A stretch of DNA of 64,000 nucleotides from contig CANGWK010000007.1 in assembly GCA_947457615.1 (NCBI GenBank), forward strand, positions 1 to 64,000, read 5' to 3'. This stretch comes from Flavobacteriaceae bacterium (GTDB lineage Bacteria; Bacteroidota; Bacteroidia; Flavobacteriales; Flavobacteriaceae). Positions within the stretch are counted from its first letter, which is position 1. Each line of letters begins with the position of its first letter. Positions 63,503 through 64,000 of this stretch are shown in pieces. The notes beneath the pieces are model-generated. The model was not told where the DNA came from and did not search any database. It saw only the letters and a program-made list of their open reading frames with translations. Made by a program: the position numbers and the translations under genes.

Positions 63503-64000
63503 ATGAATGAGATTAAGATATTTGACATTAAAACAACTAGAGTTGAACATTCAAAAGTTAACGAAATAGATTTAGATAACGTGACCATGGGTTTCAATTT
63601 TACCGATCACATGTTTATTTGTGATTATGAAAATGGACAATGGCAAAATCCACGAATTGAGCCGCTAGAATTAATTCCTACCCATCCTGCGGCAATGGCT
63701 TTACATTACGGACAAGCCATTTTTGAGGGAATGAAGGCCACTTTGGGTAAAAACGGGAATGCGTTATTATTTCGTCCTGATGAGAATGCAAAGAGGTTGA
63801 ATCATAGTGCCGATAGAATGGGAATGCCACTTTTCCCCGAGGATTTGTTTGTTGAGGCTTTAAAACAATTTACAGCCTTAGAAAAAAACTGGATTCCGAG
63901 TAAAGTAGGAAGCGCCTTGTATTTAAGACCGTTTATGTATGCTGATGAGCCTTTTATTGGGATGCGTGCCGCAACAAGTTACAAATTTATTGTAATGGCA
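63503..64000 (+). CDS. ilvE: Branched-chain amino acid aminotransferase (5' part)
   Basis: The frame is open to the right edge: 166 codons from ATG 63503. FNFTDHMFICDYENGQW, ALHYGQAIFEGMKATLG and LFRPDENAKRLNHSADRM are typical of the fold-type IV PLP transaminase BCAT group, class II (longer form). LYLRPFMYADEPFIGMR follows. The PLP lysine lies outside the window. It would aminate or deaminate Leu, Ile and Val. It follows the E2 gene by 57 nt. Confidence 0.92.
   Translation, partial: MNEIKIFDIKTTRVEHSKVNEIDLDNVTMGFNFTDHMFICDYENGQWQNPRIEPLELIPTHPAAMALHYGQAIFEGMKATLGKNGNALLFRPDENAKRLNHSADRMGMPLFPEDLFVEALKQFTALEKNWIPSKVGSALYLRPFMYADEPFIGMRAATSYKFIVMA

Overview
The window is chromosomal DNA of a Flavobacterium-like member of the Bacteroidetes. 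The evidence is the low G+C, the promoter -7 element TAnnTTTG upstream of many genes, very large secreted proteins with Ig-like/Fn3 modules and a type IX secretion (T9SS) C-terminal domain, and Bacteroidetes-style gene sets such as DUF1599-MauE-tpiA and LemA-TPM. Coordinates are 1-based in the window.

Layout. 1-8888 (minus) is one unbroken giant exoprotein gene leaving the left edge. It has a signal peptide, Fn3 and beta-rich modules, a polysaccharide-lyase-6-like beta-helix, and then long tandem Ig-like arrays. 9303-15436 carries ychF and the topoisomerase IV genes parE-parC. 15728-22375 is a second giant T9SS protein, and 22522-25302 is an outer-membrane beta-barrel receptor-like protein. 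25473-28786 (minus) holds an M23 peptidase, a MerR regulator and a LemA-TPM-TPM cluster. 29081-31717 is alaS, followed by an AbiEii-type toxin-antitoxin pair whose toxin is frameshifted. 32666-38368 (minus) has an ABC exporter and a run of DUF1599, MauE/DoxX-thioredoxin, a small membrane protein, a TlpA lipoprotein, tpiA and a ClpP-like protein. 38535-43842 has folP, rlmH, pyrD, an HMG-CoA lyase and guaB.

The most unusual segment is 43857-45631. Two attC-like recombination sites lie in the same orientation. They delimit a ParDE toxin-antitoxin cassette and a cassette with one gene of unknown function. This looks like a small cluster of integron cassettes without an integrase, between guaB and purB.

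45835-49319 has purB, a TrmH-family methyltransferase, a GSCFA protein and a frameshifted rhodanese gene. 49468-62103 is an aerobic phenylacetate degradation cluster: a TetR regulator, then paaE, A, B, C, D, G, H, I, a four-helix-bundle gene, a thiolase, paaZ, an enoyl-CoA hydratase-like gene and paaY. The TetR promoter and the paa promoter share a TAAC-N4-GTTA inverted repeat, which suggests one operator. PaaZ carries an extra C-terminal DinB/DUF1569-like domain of about 148 residues. The window ends with a lipoyl E2 gene and the start of a branched-chain aminotransferase, both suggesting branched-chain amino/keto-acid metabolism.

Spacers are rich in small dispersed repeats: a 136-bp palindromic-ended element, telomere-like CCCTAAA/CACTAAA heptamers, AATTATGAATTATTA inverted repeats and a CCCCTCTCC palindrome. 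No rRNA, tRNA, CRISPR array or insertion sequence was seen.
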